Shown here one piece after another: positions 12,856 through 14,039 of a stretch of 14,039 bases of DNA. The DNA comes from Candidatus Pacearchaeota archaeon (GTDB lineage: Archaea > Nanobdellota > Nanobdellia > Pacearchaeales > GW2011-AR1). The first letter of the stretch is position 1. Each line of letters opens with the position of its first letter. Both the position numbers and the translations under genes were made by a program. The stretch covers positions 1-14,039 of the forward strand of contig WAQV01000101.1 of NCBI GenBank assembly GCA_015520065.1, given 5' to 3'. A model generated the notes under the pieces. It worked only from the letters and a program-made list of their open reading frames with translations, was not told the DNA's origin and did not search any database.

Positions 12856-12896
12856 GCTTAGCAAAACTTTTTAACTATACTTTTAGAGGTATTTAA

Positions 12897-13844
12897 ATGG
12901 AAAAAGAAAACAAAAAAAAGTGCATTGTTATGCTGTCTGGAGGTTTGGACAGCAGACTTGCATTAAAGATTATGCAGGAGCAGGGTTTTGAACCAATTTG
13001 CTTATTTTTCAAACTGCCTTTTGGAACTGGATGCTGCGATGAAAACTGCTCTTTCAGTTTTTCACAATTGCAAGGAGTAAAGCTGCACATAATAGACTGC
13101 ACTAAAGGAGAGTTGCTTCAAGAGTATTTAAAAACAATCAGAGAGGCAAAATACGGAAGAGGTGCAGGAGTAAACCCTTGCACAGATTGCAGAATATTCA
13201 TGTTTAGGAAAGCAAAAGAGTTTGCAGACTCGCAAGGAATTGAGCTTATTGTTACAGGAGAGGTTTTAGGGGAAAGACCTATGTCGCAAAGAAAGAAAGC
13301 TATGGACATAATTGAAACTGAATCTGGCTTAAAGGGCAGACTTTTAAGACCTTTGTCAGCAAAACTTCTCCCACCAACTAATGCTGAAAAAAAAGGGATT
13401 GTTGATAGGGAGAAGCTTTATGACATCTCTGGAAGAAAGAGAGACAAGCAGATAGCACTTGCAAAAAAGTTTAATATAACTTACCCAAGCCCTGCAGGCG
13501 GCTGCCTGTTATGCGAAAAAGCACTAAAAAGAAGATTTGAGATATTGCTAAACAGAAAACTAAATGAAAAAGAAGTAAAGCTGGTTGAGCTTGGAAGACA
13601 TTTTCTTATTGACGGATGCTGGGTAGTGGTTCGAAGAAATGAAAAAGAGAACAAGATTATAGAGTTTCTATGCAAAGAAGACAAGCACTATAAATTGTTA
13701 ATTCCTGAGTTTAAAGGACCAACAGCAGTCATTCTTGATGAATGCTCAGAAAAAATAGAGAATACTGTTTGGCAAATTATAGAAGCATACTCTAAAAAAG
13801 GAAGCGTGGAGGCAAGAAAGAAGTTTGAAAAGTATAAGCTGTAA
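12897..13844 (+). CDS. MnmA-like PP-loop ATPase, probable tRNA-thiolation-type enzyme
   Basis: 315 residues. The PP-loop motif is SGGLDS (14-19). NPCTDCRIFMFRKA (93-106) with C95 and C98 matches the position of the catalytic-Cys loop of MnmA/TrmU, and VTGEVLGERPMSQ (119-131) matches its TGH-type motif. A second pair, C203-L-L-C206 in SPAGGCLLCE, can supply the other Cys. C46, C47 and C51 form a third cluster. The C-terminal 100 residues (LGRHFLIDGCWVVVRRNEKEN...) are unlike the MnmA beta-barrel and faintly resemble the NFACT-R/DUF814 pattern. Likely reaction: ATP-dependent adenylation and sulfur transfer to a tRNA base; substrate unproven. The start has a GAGGT Shine-Dalgarno 6 nt upstream; 41 nt after scpA. 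Confidence 0.82.
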   Translation: MEKENKKKCIVMLSGGLDSRLALKIMQEQGFEPICLFFKLPFGTGCCDENCSFSFSQLQGVKLHIIDCTKGELLQEYLKTIREAKYGRGAGVNPCTDCRIFMFRKAKEFADSQGIELIVTGEVLGERPMSQRKKAMDIIETESGLKGRLLRPLSAKLLPPTNAEKKGIVDREKLYDISGRKRDKQIALAKKFNITYPSPAGGCLLCEKALKRRFEILLNRKLNEKEVKLVELGRHFLIDGCWVVVRRNEKENKIIEFLCKEDKHYKLLIPEFKGPTAVILDECSEKIENTVWQIIEAYSKKGSVEARKKFEKYKL

Positions 13845-13868
13845 CTTGCTTAAAAAGCAGGACATTTA

Positions 13869-14039
13869 ATGCATTCTGAGAAACATGGAAAAATGAAAAA
13901 GCGAGGTTTGATAATTGGAGGAATAAATCCTTTTCATTACGGGCATCTTGAATTATTAAGGACAGGGTTGAAACATTTTGAGCAAATAGATTTTAGAGTG
14001 GGTTTTGGGAAGTCGCGTTATGTTATTCCGTATGAGGTA
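13869..14039 (+). CDS. NadM-like nucleotidyltransferase, 3' truncated by window end
   Basis: 57 codons are visible and the frame is open to the last base. The N-terminal strand and HxGH signature of the cytidylyltransferase fold are present: RGLIIGGINPFHYGHLELL, with H-Y-G-H as the phosphate-binding motif. Archaeal NadM starts with RGL(F/Y)xGRFQPFHxGH, so a nicotinamide-nucleotide adenylyltransferase relative is likely. However, the usual R-F-Q is G-I-N here and G-S-A-Q-x-S is G-F-G-K-S, so the substrate could differ. The start may be the ATG at 13893 (MKKRGL), which fits the family length better and is preceded by a TATA-like CTTAAAAAG at about 13849. Confidence 0.75.
   Translation, partial: MHSEKHGKMKKRGLIIGGINPFHYGHLELLRTGLKHFEQIDFRVGFGKSRYVIPYEV

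Noticed and set aside
12852..12861. Perfect palindrome CTAAGCTTAG at the scpA stop
   Set aside because: Only 10 bp, AT-rich, includes the stop codon; likely chance, and no promoter role is evident.
1..14039. CRISPR array, insertion sequence, integrase or prophage
   Set aside because: No regularly spaced repeats, terminal repeats, transposase or recombinase motifs were found on either strand.

Overview
The window is an AT-rich, gene-dense piece of an archaeal chromosome. The domain assignment is secure. Spt4 (RpoE2), RpoE' (Rpb7-like), ribosomal proteins S24e and S27ae and a short Lsm protein are all present, and most operon-leading genes start 23-29 nt downstream of a BRE/TATA-type promoter (leaderless mRNA). 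Small genes, tight spacing and Gly-rich-linker surface proteins suggest a DPANN archaeon (Pacearchaeota/Woesearchaeota-like). That finer placement is inference. No mobile element, CRISPR array or recognisable known defence island is visible.

Layout: (1) 1-1.5 kb: the C-terminal part of a large membrane-anchored surface protein (+), cut by the window edge. (2) 1.5-4.23 kb, minus strand: tRNA-Arg(TCT), a DUF362/ferredoxin protein, tRNA-Cys(GCA), an RBBP9-like serine hydrolase, a YjbQ-family protein and a 110-residue protein of unknown function. The two tRNAs sit directly at the 5' ends of protein genes. (3) 4.35-4.97 kb: a lone plus-strand gene with a possible C-terminal winged helix. (4) 5-7 kb, minus strand: RNase Z, a nucleotidyltransferase-like protein overlapping a 66-residue partner, and Lsm. 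(5) 7.03-7.32 kb: a 43-codon acidic small ORF with its own good promoter. (6) 7.3-9.2 kb, minus strand: a full-length, unsplit transketolase.

(7) 9.37-11.54 kb, plus strand: the classical archaeal operon rpoE'-spt4-rps24e-rps27ae. A Cys-containing protein of unknown function is inserted between rpoE' and spt4, and a gene of unknown function follows rps27ae. (8) 11.54-11.89 kb: a 346-nt gap with a strong promoter followed by a long GC-rich hairpin, probably an unclassified structured RNA. (9) 11.89-14.04 kb, plus strand: ScpA (kleisin), an MnmA-like PP-loop protein, and the start of a NadM-like nucleotidyltransferase cut by the window end.

Functional themes are transcription and translation (RNAP stalk, Spt4, two ribosomal proteins), tRNA maturation and modification (two tRNAs, RNase Z, PP-loop enzyme), chromosome organisation (ScpA) and pentose-phosphate metabolism (transketolase). 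The best leads for something undescribed are the structured RNA near 11.75 kb, the acidic microprotein at 7.16 kb, the protein embedded in the RNAP/Spt4 operon, the nucleotidyltransferase pair, and the tRNA-headed mRNAs whose 5' ends would be made by RNase Z.
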